64,000 nt of DNA from Rhodothermaeota bacterium MED-G19 (GTDB lineage: Bacteria; Bacteroidota; Bacteroidia; Cytophagales; MED-G16). The translations under genes and the position numbers were made by a program. The stretch lies in NCBI GenBank assembly GCA_002457315.1, contig NTKI01000004.1, forward strand, positions 1-64,000, written 5' to 3'. Below, piece after piece: positions 27,712-36,633 of the stretch; position 1 is the first letter of the stretch; every line of letters starts with the position of its first letter. The notes beneath the pieces were generated by a model, which was not told where the DNA came from, did no database searches, and saw nothing but the letters and a program-made list of their open reading frames with translations.

Positions 27712-28767
27712 TTAAACCAAATCAACACCAAGACCTGGTTTATCAAGTGGTTTCATTATACCATTTTTTAAATAAAAACCGCCAGAAACTAAGTCTTTAG
27801 CTAAATCTAAACTACCATCCAAATCTAAATATTTTGTGTTAGAAAATGAAAGAGCAGTATTTAATGCAGCAGAAATGCTTATTATGCTTTCATCGTTGCA
27901 ACCCCACATAAGATCAATATCATTTAATAAAGCAACATTAGCTATTTTTCTACCAGAAGTGATTCCTCCACACTTCATAAGTTTAATATTAAAAATTTTC
28001 CCGTAATTATTCTGAGAGTATTTTATAGCATCCTCATATGATACAAGACTCTCATCAAGAGCAATAATTTCTTTTACATTATCAGGTAATTTTAAAAGTT
28101 GCTTAGTATTATCAACACTGATGGGTTGTTCAATTAGCTCAACATCTGCTGTTTCATTACAAAACTTTATAGTATCATCAATCGACCACCCCTGATTAGC
28201 ATCAATTCTAATTTTAATTTGACTACCAAACTTCTCATTAATCTTAGTAATTCTTTCAATATCATAATCAATCTTGTCCCCTAACTTGATTTTTATATAC
28301 CTAAAACCAGAGGAATAATACTCATTAATTTCTTCTATCGTTTCAGCAATTTCTTTTATTCCTACAGTAATGGAAGTGGGTAATTCTGGTATTATTCTTC
28401 CAAGAAATGACCCTAATGAAATATTTATTGATTTACAAAAAGCATCATAAATAGCAATATTATATGCTGCTTTTGAACCAGGGTCATTAATAAATTGATT
28501 TTCTACTTTGTCGATGTTACTTACCAAATGAGAGATATCTCTACCTATTAATTCATTTTTAAAGTCAAGAGCATTTTTATAAGACTCAGTAGTATCTAAT
28601 CCCACAACATATTTGGAAACATTAGATGATCCAAAACCAACAGTTCCATCATTCAATATTATTTTTATAAATATATTTTTTATGGATGATGTAGTCTTAT
28701 ATGCTATAGTATATGGCCTTGTAAGTTTGATGTCTGCTAATTCTATTTCAATGTTATCAATTATCAT
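27712..28767 (-). CDS. Dipeptide epimerase / N-acyl-glutamate racemase of the enolase superfamily
   Basis: The 351-residue product is a muconate-lactonizing-subgroup enolase. Catalytic lysines are in KIKLG (Lys159/Lys161) and Lys262 (IKLMK); metal ligands are Asp189 (RIDANQGW), Glu213 (LIEQP) and Asp238 (ALDES). A C-terminal DLD motif (315-317) is the feature used by L-Ala-D/L-Glu epimerases to hold the dipeptide amino group, which favours a peptidoglycan-fragment substrate. The partner gene is DUF1611, the pairing known for DgcN-DgcA in D-glutamate catabolism, so N-acetyl-D-glutamate is the other candidate substrate. It overlaps DUF1611 by 11 bases. Confidence 0.9.
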   Translation of the reverse strand: MIIDNIEIELADIKLTRPYTIAYKTTSSIKNIFIKIILNDGTVGFGSSNVSKYVVGLDTTESYKNALDFKNELIGRDISHLVSNIDKVENQFINDPGSKAAYNIAIYDAFCKSINISLGSFLGRIIPELPTSITVGIKEIAETIEEINEYYSSGFRYIKIKLGDKIDYDIERITKINEKFGSQIKIRIDANQGWSIDDTIKFCNETADVELIEQPISVDNTKQLLKLPDNVKEIIALDESLVSYEDAIKYSQNNYGKIFNIKLMKCGGITSGRKIANVALLNDIDLMWGCNDESIISISAALNTALSFSNTKYLDLDGSLDLAKDLVSGGFYLKNGIMKPLDKPGLGVDLV

Positions 28768-29836
28768 ATTTGTTTTTTAGTATTTCAACTATTCCATCCA
28801 TTCCCTCATCAATAGGTAAGAAAACGGGAATACCAAAGTCAGTATTTATTAAATTTTTGTGATAAATTTTCTCCTGATCAGTCATTCCCTGCGTGTTTAA
28901 TGTAATAGCTATAACATCTTTTCCATATGATTTAATCAAATCTATTTCAGACTCAAGAGAAGGCATAATTGCATCAACGTGTTCCCAGCCATCAAAATGC
29001 TTTCTTTTTGGTGAATGCTGCAAAATAACACCATCAACATTTGCAGAAATCAAAAATTCGCTCCCGCATGGACCAGATGGATTCCTAAGAGCTGCTTGTC
29101 CTTCAATTAAAATAAAATCCGGATTTTTGTCTTTATAACACTGATAAATAGATCTTTCTAATTCACCAGAAACAAAATCATTTAAAGTGGAATCAAATAT
29201 GAATCCATAATCCCAACCTTGCATCCAACCAGTCTGACCAGTATATATCATGTCTGAACTAATATCATTTTTTTCAAGTTCCTCAACTACCAATTTTGCA
29301 GTAGTCCTCTTACCCAAACCACAGTCAGTACCCAAAACTACAATTTTTGGTGATTTAACATTATAAATTTTTCCTGACCAGAAACTTAGACTATCTCTGG
29401 ACTTTGACATTCTAACATCATGGATTTTAACATTATTATTATCTGCAATCTTTTTAAGTTGAGAGTCTTGATTTAAGATGGAATGTAATCCGTTAACAAT
29501 TGAAATATTATTGTTTAAAGCTAAAATAACATCTTCTCTCATTTCCTCTGGTAAAATGCCCCCTGCAGACGCAACACCAATAACACAATAATCAACCTTA
29601 ATTGAATGTTTTAGAAATGATTTTAAATCTTTAAAAATCTTGATGTTAGTTTTTTCATTTGTAAACTTAATTTTACCATGCTTATCTATATCTACATGTT
29701 TTCCTGAGAATTTTTTATCAACTATACTAACCACATTAAACCTTTCTGAACCTCTTAATAAACCATGTGCTGTTTTTGCAGATTTTGAGTCAAGTTTTCC
29801 TCCAGTTAAAACAATTACATTTCCCTTGATTTTCAT
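28757..29836 (-). CDS. DUF1611 protein (DgcN-like candidate D-glutamate N-acetyltransferase)
   Basis: The product (359 residues from ATG 29836) has an N-terminal Rossmann-like part (GNVIVLTGGKL, CVIGVASAGGILPEEMR) and a C-terminal P-loop domain with GTDCGLGKRTT (169-179), the DUF1611 layout. Proteins of this family paired with an epimerase have been named DgcN and act as D-glutamate N-acetyltransferases in marine proteobacteria (recollection of the family name). The frame can be extended to 29905 but that extension is a hydrophobic low-complexity run and ATG 29836 gives the standard start. It is the first gene of the operon and diverges from msrB. Confidence 0.88.
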   Translation of the reverse strand: MKIKGNVIVLTGGKLDSKSAKTAHGLLRGSERFNVVSIVDKKFSGKHVDIDKHGKIKFTNEKTNIKIFKDLKSFLKHSIKVDYCVIGVASAGGILPEEMREDVILALNNNISIVNGLHSILNQDSQLKKIADNNNVKIHDVRMSKSRDSLSFWSGKIYNVKSPKIVVLGTDCGLGKRTTAKLVVEELEKNDISSDMIYTGQTGWMQGWDYGFIFDSTLNDFVSGELERSIYQCYKDKNPDFILIEGQAALRNPSGPCGSEFLISANVDGVILQHSPKRKHFDGWEHVDAIMPSLESEIDLIKSYGKDVIAITLNTQGMTDQEKIYHKNLINTDFGIPVFLPIDEGMDGIVEILKNKYDN

Positions 29837-29887
29837 TTCAATACCACAAATAACTTTAGTTTTTTCAATAATAATAATTTTGAGATT

Positions 29888-29895
29888 TATATTTG
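29888..29895 (+). promoter_or_regulatory. -7 promoter element (TATATTTG) for msrB
   Basis: TATATTTG followed by CC matches TAnnTTTG exactly and ends 8 bases before ATG 29904, which decides the msrB start and implies a very short leader. Confidence 0.65.
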
Positions 29896-29903
29896 CCTTT
29901 ATC

Positions 29904-30266
29904 ATGAAAAATTCGCTGAATAAATCTCAAAAAGATATACTTTTCAATAAAGGAACAGAGCCAGCTTTCTCTGGAGACCTATTATATAATGATAAAACTG
30001 GTGATTATATATGTTTTGGATGTGATAATGTACTATTCTCATCAGATCATAAGTATGATTCAGGTTCTGGATGGCCAAGTTTTTATGATATTAAATCAGC
30101 AAAATCTATCTTAATTAAAGATGATTTTTCTTTTGGAATGGTTAGAAAAGAAGTTATTTGTAAAAAATGTAATGGCCATTTAGGTCATCTTTTTGATGAT
30201 GGGCCTAGTCAAACTGGAAAAAGATATTGCATCAATTCTTCAATTTTAAAATTTATAAAAAAATGA
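29904..30266 (+). CDS. msrB: Peptide-methionine (R)-S-oxide reductase
   Basis: The 120-residue enzyme reduces methionine-R-sulfoxide in proteins. It shows the MsrB pattern: TEPAFSGDLLYNDKTGDYIC with two zinc CxxC pairs (CFGC and CKKC), SGSGWPSFYD, GHLGHLFDDGP, and the catalytic cysteine in RYCINS. The open frame reaches back to 29640 but that region is antisense to DUF1611; the ATG at 29904 follows a promoter element and begins the family at once. Its TGA overlaps the ROK kinase ATG (ATGA). No signal peptide, so it acts in the cytoplasm. Confidence 0.95.
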   Translation: MKNSLNKSQKDILFNKGTEPAFSGDLLYNDKTGDYICFGCDNVLFSSDHKYDSGSGWPSFYDIKSAKSILIKDDFSFGMVRKEVICKKCNGHLGHLFDDGPSQTGKRYCINSSILKFIKK

Positions 30267-31201
30267 AATACGCAATCGGTATAGATATAGGTGGAACTAT
30301 AACAAAAATTGGATTAGTAAGTGAAGATGGAAAATGTATTAATAAAACATCTTTTAGAACAAAAGAATTAAATAAATTTTCAGATTATGTTATTAAATTA
30401 AATAAATCAATTGATAAAATTTCTTTAAAAAATATTGATATATCTGGCATCGGAATTGGTGCACCAAATGCTTCAAAAAATGGGACTATTGAGACTCCCG
30501 CCAACCTTAATTGGAAAGGAAAATTAAATCTTGTTGAAAAATTAAAAGAATATATTAATTCACCAATTTTTTTATCTAATGACGCAAATTGTGCTGCTGT
30601 AGGAGAAATGATGTATGGTAATGCTAAATCTCTAAATGACTTTATAGTAATTACTCTAGGTACAGGCTTAGGTAGTGGAATTGTATCTAATGGAATGTTA
30701 GTTGAAGGACATGATGGTTTTGCAGCAGAACTTGGTCACTACTCATTAAAAAATATGGGAAGATATACTGGATTAGATGTTCAAGGTGGATTAGAAGCTT
30801 ATGTATCGGCTACAGGAATAAAAAGGACAATTATGTATATGTTATCAAAATATATGAATGATAGCATTTTTAGAGACATATCATTTAATAATTTACACGG
30901 AGAAGATATAACAAAAGCTGCTGAAAAAAATGATTTCATAGCTATTAAAGCATACGAGTATACAGGAAAGATTTTAGGTGAGGCCTTATCAAACTTTGTA
31001 AGTTTTTCACAGCCAGAAGCAATTATTTTAACTGGAGGATTAGTTCATTCTGGAAAATGGATACTTGAACCAACAAAAAAATCATTTGAGAACAATTTAC
31101 TACCTTTCTATAGAGGTAAGGTAAAAATATTAACATCAGGTTTAGAAGATAAAGATTCTGCTATTTTAGGATCAGCTGCATTAGTATGGAAAAATATTTA
31201 G
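30263..31201 (+). CDS. ROK-family sugar kinase
   Basis: The 312-residue product is an ASKHA-fold sugar kinase: the phosphate-1 motif IGIDIGGTITKIGLV at the start, IGIGAPNA, LSNDANCAAVGE carrying the catalytic Asp, and GTGLGSGIV as phosphate-2. The usual ROK zinc motif CxCGxxGC is absent: after GHYSLKN comes MGRYTGLDVQGGLEAYVSATGI in place of the cysteines, so it is a zinc-free ROK, as in many Bacteroidota glucokinase-like ROK proteins. Probable cytoplasmic glucose or N-acetylsugar kinase. ATG 30263 overlaps the msrB stop by 4 bases. Confidence 0.9.
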   Translation: MKYAIGIDIGGTITKIGLVSEDGKCINKTSFRTKELNKFSDYVIKLNKSIDKISLKNIDISGIGIGAPNASKNGTIETPANLNWKGKLNLVEKLKEYINSPIFLSNDANCAAVGEMMYGNAKSLNDFIVITLGTGLGSGIVSNGMLVEGHDGFAAELGHYSLKNMGRYTGLDVQGGLEAYVSATGIKRTIMYMLSKYMNDSIFRDISFNNLHGEDITKAAEKNDFIAIKAYEYTGKILGEALSNFVSFSQPEAIILTGGLVHSGKWILEPTKKSFENNLLPFYRGKVKILTSGLEDKDSAILGSAALVWKNI

Positions 31202-33567
31202 TTTTTTTATTAATATTATTAGCAAACCCAATTCTATCTCAAAATATAAAAGTTGTAGATGAATTCGATGACCCAATTTATAATGTAGGCTTTTATAATA
31301 AAGCCCAAACAATTTTAAAATTTTCAAATTTTCAAGGCACGATAGATTTATCAGAATTTGGTTATAATGATTCTATTATAATTCAGCACCCTTCATTTGA
31401 AAATATTAAAATATTAAAGTCTTTAATTAATGGAAATAAAATAAAACTAAAAAGTAAAATTATTAACATAGATGAAGTAATCTTTTCTGTAAATAAATGG
31501 GAAGAAAGCATTAATGAGGTTACCAATAAAGCTATAATATTTTCAGAGCAAAAAATAAAAGAGATTGCTCCTCAAACATCAGCTGATTTACTTGAAAAAT
31601 CAGGAGAAGTATTTGTTCAAAAAAGTCAATTAGGTGGAGGAAGTCCAATGATAAGAGGTTTTGGTGCAAACAGAATTCTTCTTACATTAGATGGGGTCAG
31701 ACTCAATAATATAATTTACAGGAGCGGTAATTTACATAATATTATAGGAATTGATCCCAACATATTAGAAGGAGTAGAAGTTTTATTTGGACCTGCATCT
31801 GTAATTTATGGTAGTGATGCTCTAGGTGGTGCTATTAACTTTAAAATTAAAGACCCAATATTCAATTCTAATAAAACAGTTTTTTTTAATTCTCAAAAAA
31901 TTCAATATAATTCTTCTAGTAATTCTAAACACTACTCATTAAACTTTGGTTTTAACAGCAAAAAAATAGGAACTATTACTAGCTTTTCATTTAACTCATT
32001 TCAGGACCTAAGATCTGGAGCTAAAAGAAATAAAAATTATAAAAACTTTGGCTTTAGAGATGAGTTTGTTATTAGAGATCATACTAATGATACAGATGAA
32101 ATTATTATTAATAATGATAGAAATATTCAGAAATTCAGTGGATACTCACAACTTGATTTCATTAATAAAATTAATTTTAAGATTAATAATAATATGAACT
32201 TAATCCATGGAATTTATTTATCTAAATCTTCAAATATTCCAAGATATGACAGACTGATTCTCTATGATAATATTATAACCCCTAAATATAGTGAATGGTT
32301 TTATGGACCAAATTATTTTTTAATGAATAAAATTCAATTAAATAATTTCAAAAAAACTAAATACTATGATGCATTTAAATTTAATATTTCTAACCAAATA
32401 ATTAAAGAAAGTAGACACTCTAGGAGGTTTAATAGTAATTATATAAATAACAGAAATGAAAAAGTAGATGTTATATCATTCAATTTAGACTTTGACAAAA
32501 AATATAGTAATGATGAAATATTTTATGGTTATGAATTTATTTTTAATAATGTAAATTCAGAGGGAAATAGAAATAATATTCTTAATGATGAATCTTTAAA
32601 AATTTCGTCTAGGTACCCCGCTGGAGGAACAGTTTACTATTCCAATTCATTATATATTTCATATAAAAAGAAAATTGGAAAAATCTTTTCAAATATTGGC
32701 CTGAGAGGAAACTCTTCAAATTTAGAATCAAAACTTACTAATGAATTTTTTAATTTTCCATTTTCTGAAATTAATCTCAACACATCATCTTTTAGTGGAA
32801 ATGTAGGCCTTAGGTATAATAATAAAAACTCATCATTTAAAATTCAATATTCAAATGGTTTCAGATCACCTAATTTAGATGATTTAGGTAAAGTTTTTGA
32901 TTCAGAACCCGGAAATATTATAATACCTAATGCAAACCTAGAACCTGAACACGTAAATAATTACGAGTTTAATTACGAATTTCAGACAAATAAATTTAAG
33001 GTTATAAACACACTTTTTTATGTAAAACTTAATAATGCAATTATAAGAACTGAAGGAGAATTTAATGGTAAAGATTCAATAGTATATGATGGTATTTTAA
33101 GTAAAATCCAACAATTAAATAATGGAGGAAAAGCATATGTTTATGGATTTTCTAACTTTTTTAAAATTAAATTAAATACAGTTTTTAATCTAGAACATAC
33201 AATTTCATTTAACACATCTAAAGATAAAATTAATAATAGGCCATTAAGACATTCCACCCCATTATTTGGAATGTTATCTTTAACATATTCAAAAAGAAAA
33301 GTTAAAATTGGTTATAAAATAAATTATAATGGGAAAAAGAAATTAGAAGACTTTTCTTTAAGTGAATTAAATAAATTATATCTATATACTCAACATGGTT
33401 CACCTTCATGGGTTACACATAATCTATTTTTCAATTTAAATTATAATTATTTTATAAATTTTGATTTTGGAATAGACAATATTTTTGATAAACATTACAG
33501 AACATATTCCTCCGGAATTAGTGCACCAGGAAGAAATATTAGAGTTGGACTAAATTTAAAGTTTTGA
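31186..33567 (+). CDS. TonB-dependent receptor, heme/hemoglobin-receptor-like
   Basis: The 793-residue outer-membrane protein has a signal peptide (about residues 1-18), a short carboxypeptidase-regulatory-like domain (to about 95), a plug domain (IIFSEQKIKEIAPQTSADLL to GGAINFKI) with LGGGSPMIRGFGANRILLTLDGVR, and a beta-barrel ending in Phe (GLNLKF). The plug sequence is closest, from memory, to the HmuR/hemoglobin-transferrin receptor group, so heme or iron uptake is plausible but not proven. The ATG overlaps the ROK gene by 16 bases and the stop overlaps the next gene by TTGA. Confidence 0.9.
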   Translation: MEKYLVFLLILLANPILSQNIKVVDEFDDPIYNVGFYNKAQTILKFSNFQGTIDLSEFGYNDSIIIQHPSFENIKILKSLINGNKIKLKSKIINIDEVIFSVNKWEESINEVTNKAIIFSEQKIKEIAPQTSADLLEKSGEVFVQKSQLGGGSPMIRGFGANRILLTLDGVRLNNIIYRSGNLHNIIGIDPNILEGVEVLFGPASVIYGSDALGGAINFKIKDPIFNSNKTVFFNSQKIQYNSSSNSKHYSLNFGFNSKKIGTITSFSFNSFQDLRSGAKRNKNYKNFGFRDEFVIRDHTNDTDEIIINNDRNIQKFSGYSQLDFINKINFKINNNMNLIHGIYLSKSSNIPRYDRLILYDNIITPKYSEWFYGPNYFLMNKIQLNNFKKTKYYDAFKFNISNQIIKESRHSRRFNSNYINNRNEKVDVISFNLDFDKKYSNDEIFYGYEFIFNNVNSEGNRNNILNDESLKISSRYPAGGTVYYSNSLYISYKKKIGKIFSNIGLRGNSSNLESKLTNEFFNFPFSEINLNTSSFSGNVGLRYNNKNSSFKIQYSNGFRSPNLDDLGKVFDSEPGNIIIPNANLEPEHVNNYEFNYEFQTNKFKVINTLFYVKLNNAIIRTEGEFNGKDSIVYDGILSKIQQLNNGGKAYVYGFSNFFKIKLNTVFNLEHTISFNTSKDKINNRPLRHSTPLFGMLSLTYSKRKVKIGYKINYNGKKKLEDFSLSELNKLYLYTQHGSPSWVTHNLFFNLNYNYFINFDFGIDNIFDKHYRTYSSGISAPGRNIRVGLNLKF

Positions 33568-34193
33568 AAAAAATTAAACATGTGGTTATTTCTGGAAATA
33601 TTGGCGTTGGTAAGACTACACTAGCAAAAAAAATAGCAAAAAAATATAATTGGGAATTACAGTTAGAAGAGGTTAAGGATAATCCGTATCTAGATGACTT
33701 TTATAAATCAATGAAAGATTGGTCATTTCACCTTCAAATATTCTTTTTAAATAGTAGGTTTAATCAAATTCAAAAAATATCTGAAACTAATAACATAGTT
33801 ATTCAGGATAGATCTATATATGAAGATTATGAGGTTTTCACTAAAACATTACATGATTCAGGTGTGTTGAAAGAAAGAGAATTTAATAATTATAAAAGAC
33901 TATATAATACCATATTAAAATATACTAAGGAACCAGATCTATTAATATATCTTAAAAATAATAAGATTGATAATATTATATCTAATATTAAAAAAAGAAG
34001 TAGAGATTTTGAAAAAGAAATTGACAGAAACTATCTTATTAAACTAAATCAATATTATAAAAAATGGATAGAAAAACATCCTAAAAAAAGAATATTAAAA
34101 ATAGATTTAACTGATTATGATTTTATAAAAGATCCAGAATATTTAAAAAAAATATATTCAATGATTGAAAATAAAATTAATCAGTTAAATTGA
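33564..34193 (+). CDS. Deoxynucleoside kinase with TTG start
   Basis: The 209-residue product phosphorylates deoxynucleosides for salvage. P-loop GNIGVGKTT is at the N-terminus, the substrate-binding DRSIYEDYEVF (DRS motif) is in the middle, and the lid KKRSRDFEKEIDRNYL is followed by a C-terminal helix. It starts at TTG 33564, whose bases overlap the TGA stop of the TonB receptor (TTGA); the first ATG-like codons lie well inside the fold. Its 3' end overlaps a small antisense gene by 17 bases in convergent orientation. Confidence 0.93.
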   Translation: MKKIKHVVISGNIGVGKTTLAKKIAKKYNWELQLEEVKDNPYLDDFYKSMKDWSFHLQIFFLNSRFNQIQKISETNNIVIQDRSIYEDYEVFTKTLHDSGVLKEREFNNYKRLYNTILKYTKEPDLLIYLKNNKIDNIISNIKKRSRDFEKEIDRNYLIKLNQYYKKWIEKHPKKRILKIDLTDYDFIKDPEYLKKIYSMIENKINQLN

Positions 34194-34326
34194 TTGATAT
34201 TTCATTATTTGGATTAGGTTTTATCCATGGGGATTTAGATTTTTTAGAGAAATCATACATTAGAAACATGATGATGACAAGCCAAATAATTACAAATAAA
34301 AAAAATAACTTTTTAGATCTACTCAT
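34177..34326 (-). CDS. Small single-pass membrane protein (49 residues), unknown function
   Basis: On the minus strand an ATG at 34326 opens a 49-codon frame ending TAA at 34177-34179. The product starts MSRSKKLFFLFVIIW, with basic residues before one hydrophobic helix (about 7-24), then MYDFSKKSKSPWIKPNP and a short polar tail, so it is predicted inner-membrane, N-in. Similar tiny proteins with a 'MYDFxxKTxxPW' stretch occur beside these genes in flavobacteria (recollection only). It fills an otherwise empty 133-base gap, its start codon is adjacent to the divergent DUF3127 start, and it overlaps the kinase end by 17 bases. Confidence 0.65.
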   Translation of the reverse strand: MSRSKKLFFLFVIIWLVIIMFLMYDFSKKSKSPWIKPNPNNEISINLTD

Positions 34327-34674
34327 ATGAATATCAAAGGAAAATTAGTTGAAAAATTTGAAACTGTCCAGATAACTGAAACTTTTAAAAAAAGAGAATT
34401 TATAATTCAAGAAAATAAGAATCCTGAATATCCTGAATATATTAAAGTTGAATTAATCCAAGACAAGGTTAGTTTATTAGATTCATTAAATATAGGCGAT
34501 GAAATTAATGTACTTATAAATATAAAAGGAAGGAAATGGGAAGATAAAGATGGTAATATGAAATATTTTAATAGTATACAAGGGTGGAAAATTGAATCAG
34601 AAAATCAAAATACAACACAAGAAATTCCATCAGAAAATATCAATCAAGAAAACGAAGAAGACCTTCCATTTTAA
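34327..34674 (+). CDS. DUF3127 OB-fold-like protein with SSB-type acidic tail
   Basis: The 115-residue protein matches DUF3127 (MNIKGKLVEKFETVQITETFKKREFIIQ, then KVELIQDKVSLLDSLNIGDEINVLINIKGRKW), a Bacteroidota OB-fold-like family. After residue 92 comes a flexible Gln/Asn/Glu tail ending EEDLPF. The tail closely resembles the DDDIPF tip by which single-stranded DNA-binding proteins recruit partner enzymes, so a role in DNA metabolism is plausible. ATG 34327 is the next base after the start codon of the divergent small gene, leaving no private promoter space. It converges on trpA. Confidence 0.85.
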   Translation: MNIKGKLVEKFETVQITETFKKREFIIQENKNPEYPEYIKVELIQDKVSLLDSLNIGDEINVLINIKGRKWEDKDGNMKYFNSIQGWKIESENQNTTQEIPSENINQENEEDLPF

Positions 34675-34688
34675 ATAGCCAGCATATA

Positions 34689-35453
34689 TTATTTAATATT
34701 TGAAACAAATTGTATAATTGATTCATTGAGTTTAACACTTGATATCGAATTGATAAAACTTGATCCAATTATAGCTCCATTAGAATATTTGCACGCACTA
34801 TTAAAAGTTTTTTTATCTGATATACCAAATCCTATTATTGTTGGATTAGACAAATTAAGTTTATTTATTTTTTTGAAATATTCAATTTGATTTTTTGAAA
34901 ATTCGCTTTTTTTCCCGGTAATAGATGAAGATGATACTACATATATAAATCCTTTAGAAATAGAATCTATTTCTTTTATCCTTTCCTCAGAAGTATTGGG
35001 GCTAACTAAAGAAATATAAGATAGATTATATTTATTAAAAGATGACTTGAAATGTTTTTTGTAATCAGATAATGGGAGATCTGGTATGATAACACCATCA
35101 ATTCCACATGTTATTAGTTTATTTATAAAATTATCGTAACCATATTGATATATAGGGTTTAGATATCCCATTAGAGTAATAGGAATTTGAGTAAAAGTTC
35201 TAATTTGAGATAATTGATTAAATAATAATGATATACTTATTCCATTTTCAATAGCAATATTATTTGAATTTTGAATAACAGGTCCATCTGCGATAGGATC
35301 TGAAAATGGCATACCAACTTCTATCATATCTACTCCACATTCATCAAGTGTTTTAATTATATAGTTTGTGTCATTTAAAGATGGGTAACCTGCAGTAAAA
35401 TAAATACTTAAAATATTATCTTTCTTATCAAATAACTTATTAATTCTATTCAT
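34689..35453 (-). CDS. trpA: Tryptophan synthase alpha subunit
   Basis: The 254-residue TIM-barrel enzyme cleaves indole-3-glycerol phosphate to indole and glyceraldehyde-3-phosphate and passes indole to TrpB. The signature VGMPFSDPIADGPVIQ contains the catalytic Glu/Asp region (D-C-G-V-D-M-I-E-V-G just before it) and the second acid is in VIIPDLP; the phosphate-binding GFGIS block follows. It is the last gene of the trp operon; its ATG follows the trpB stop by 1 base (TAATATG arrangement). Confidence 0.96.
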   Translation of the reverse strand: MNRINKLFDKKDNILSIYFTAGYPSLNDTNYIIKTLDECGVDMIEVGMPFSDPIADGPVIQNSNNIAIENGISISLLFNQLSQIRTFTQIPITLMGYLNPIYQYGYDNFINKLITCGIDGVIIPDLPLSDYKKHFKSSFNKYNLSYISLVSPNTSEERIKEIDSISKGFIYVVSSSSITGKKSEFSKNQIEYFKKINKLNLSNPTIIGFGISDKKTFNSACKYSNGAIIGSSFINSISSVKLNESIIQFVSNIK

Positions 35454-35454
35454 A

Positions 35455-36633
35455 TTAATATTTTCCCCATTTTATATATGTTTCAAGATCTTTATCCCCT
35501 CTCCCAGACAAATTAACAACTACTACTCTATTCTTGATTTCTAGCCTATCAAAAACAGCGAAAGCATGAGCAGTTTCAATAGCTGGTATAATACCTTCTA
35601 ACCTACTTAATTCTAAACCTGCATTCATAGCATCATTATCATCGACACTAATATATTTTCCTCTTTTTGAATCAAAAAGATGCGCATGCAAAGGTCCAAT
35701 TCCTGGATAATCTAAACCTGCAGATATAGAATACGGTTCAGTAACTTGACCATTCTTATCTTGCATTAGTAATGTCTTACTTCCATGTAATATGCCTTTA
35801 TTTCCTAATGTGGTTGTAGCTGCAGATTTTTTTGTTTCAATTCCCATACCTCCTGCCTCAATTCCTATTAATTTAACCTTTTTATTATCTAGGTAATGGT
35901 AGAAAATACCAGCAGCATTGCTCCCACCTCCTACACATGCTAAAATATAATCAGGATAGTTTCTATCCTCAACTTCATCTAATTGATAAAGCACTTCCTC
36001 TGATATAACGGATTGAAACCTTGCTACCATGTCTGGATATGGATGTGGACCAACAACTGATCCAATAATATAATGGGTATCATCAGGATTATTAATCCAA
36101 TGTCTCATTGCCTCATTAGTAGCATCTTTTAAAGTTTTACTTCCAGATATAGCTGGCCTTATCTCTGCCCCAAGTATTTTCATTCTTTCAACATTTGGCC
36201 TTTGTCTCTCAATATCAACTTCACCCATATAAATGACACATTTCATTCCCATTAAAGCACATACAGTTGCAGTAGCAACACCATGTTGTCCTGCCCCAGT
36301 TTCAGCAATTATTTTCTTTTTATTTAGTTCTTTTGCTAATAAAATTTGGCCTATAGTATTATTAATTTTATGAGCTCCTGTATGACATAGATCTTCTCTT
36401 TTAAGATAAATTTTTGAATTATATTTTTCTGATAACCTCTTTGCATAATATAAAGGAGTCGGTCTCCCTACATATTTTTTTAAATAATAATTAAACTTTT
36501 TAGAGAAAGAATCTTCCTCAATAATTGATAAATAATTCTTATTTAATTCATCAATATTTGAGTATAACATTTCAGGGATATAAGCACCACCAAAATCACC
36601 ATAAAAACCTTTATCATTTACATTATATTTCAT
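35455..36633 (-). CDS. trpB: Tryptophan synthase beta subunit
   Basis: The 392-residue PLP enzyme condenses indole with serine. Motifs are the [10 protein letters not shown] start, the PLP-lysine segment [23 protein letters not shown], the phosphate loop [10 protein letters not shown], and GLDYPGIGP near the C-terminal third. Length is typical of TrpB1. It overlaps trpF by 4 bases (ATGA) and pairs with TrpA in the cytoplasmic complex. Confidence 0.97.
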   Translation of the reverse strand: MKYNVNDKGFYGDFGGAYIPEMLYSNIDELNKNYLSIIEEDSFSKKFNYYLKKYVGRPTPLYYAKRLSEKYNSKIYLKREDLCHTGAHKINNTIGQILLAKELNKKKIIAETGAGQHGVATATVCALMGMKCVIYMGEVDIERQRPNVERMKILGAEIRPAISGSKTLKDATNEAMRHWINNPDDTHYIIGSVVGPHPYPDMVARFQSVISEEVLYQLDEVEDRNYPDYILACVGGGSNAAGIFYHYLDNKKVKLIGIEAGGMGIETKKSAATTTLGNKGILHGSKTLLMQDKNGQVTEPYSISAGLDYPGIGPLHAHLFDSKRGKYISVDDNDAMNAGLELSRLEGIIPAIETAHAFAVFDRLEIKNRVVVVNLSGRGDKDLETYIKWGKY

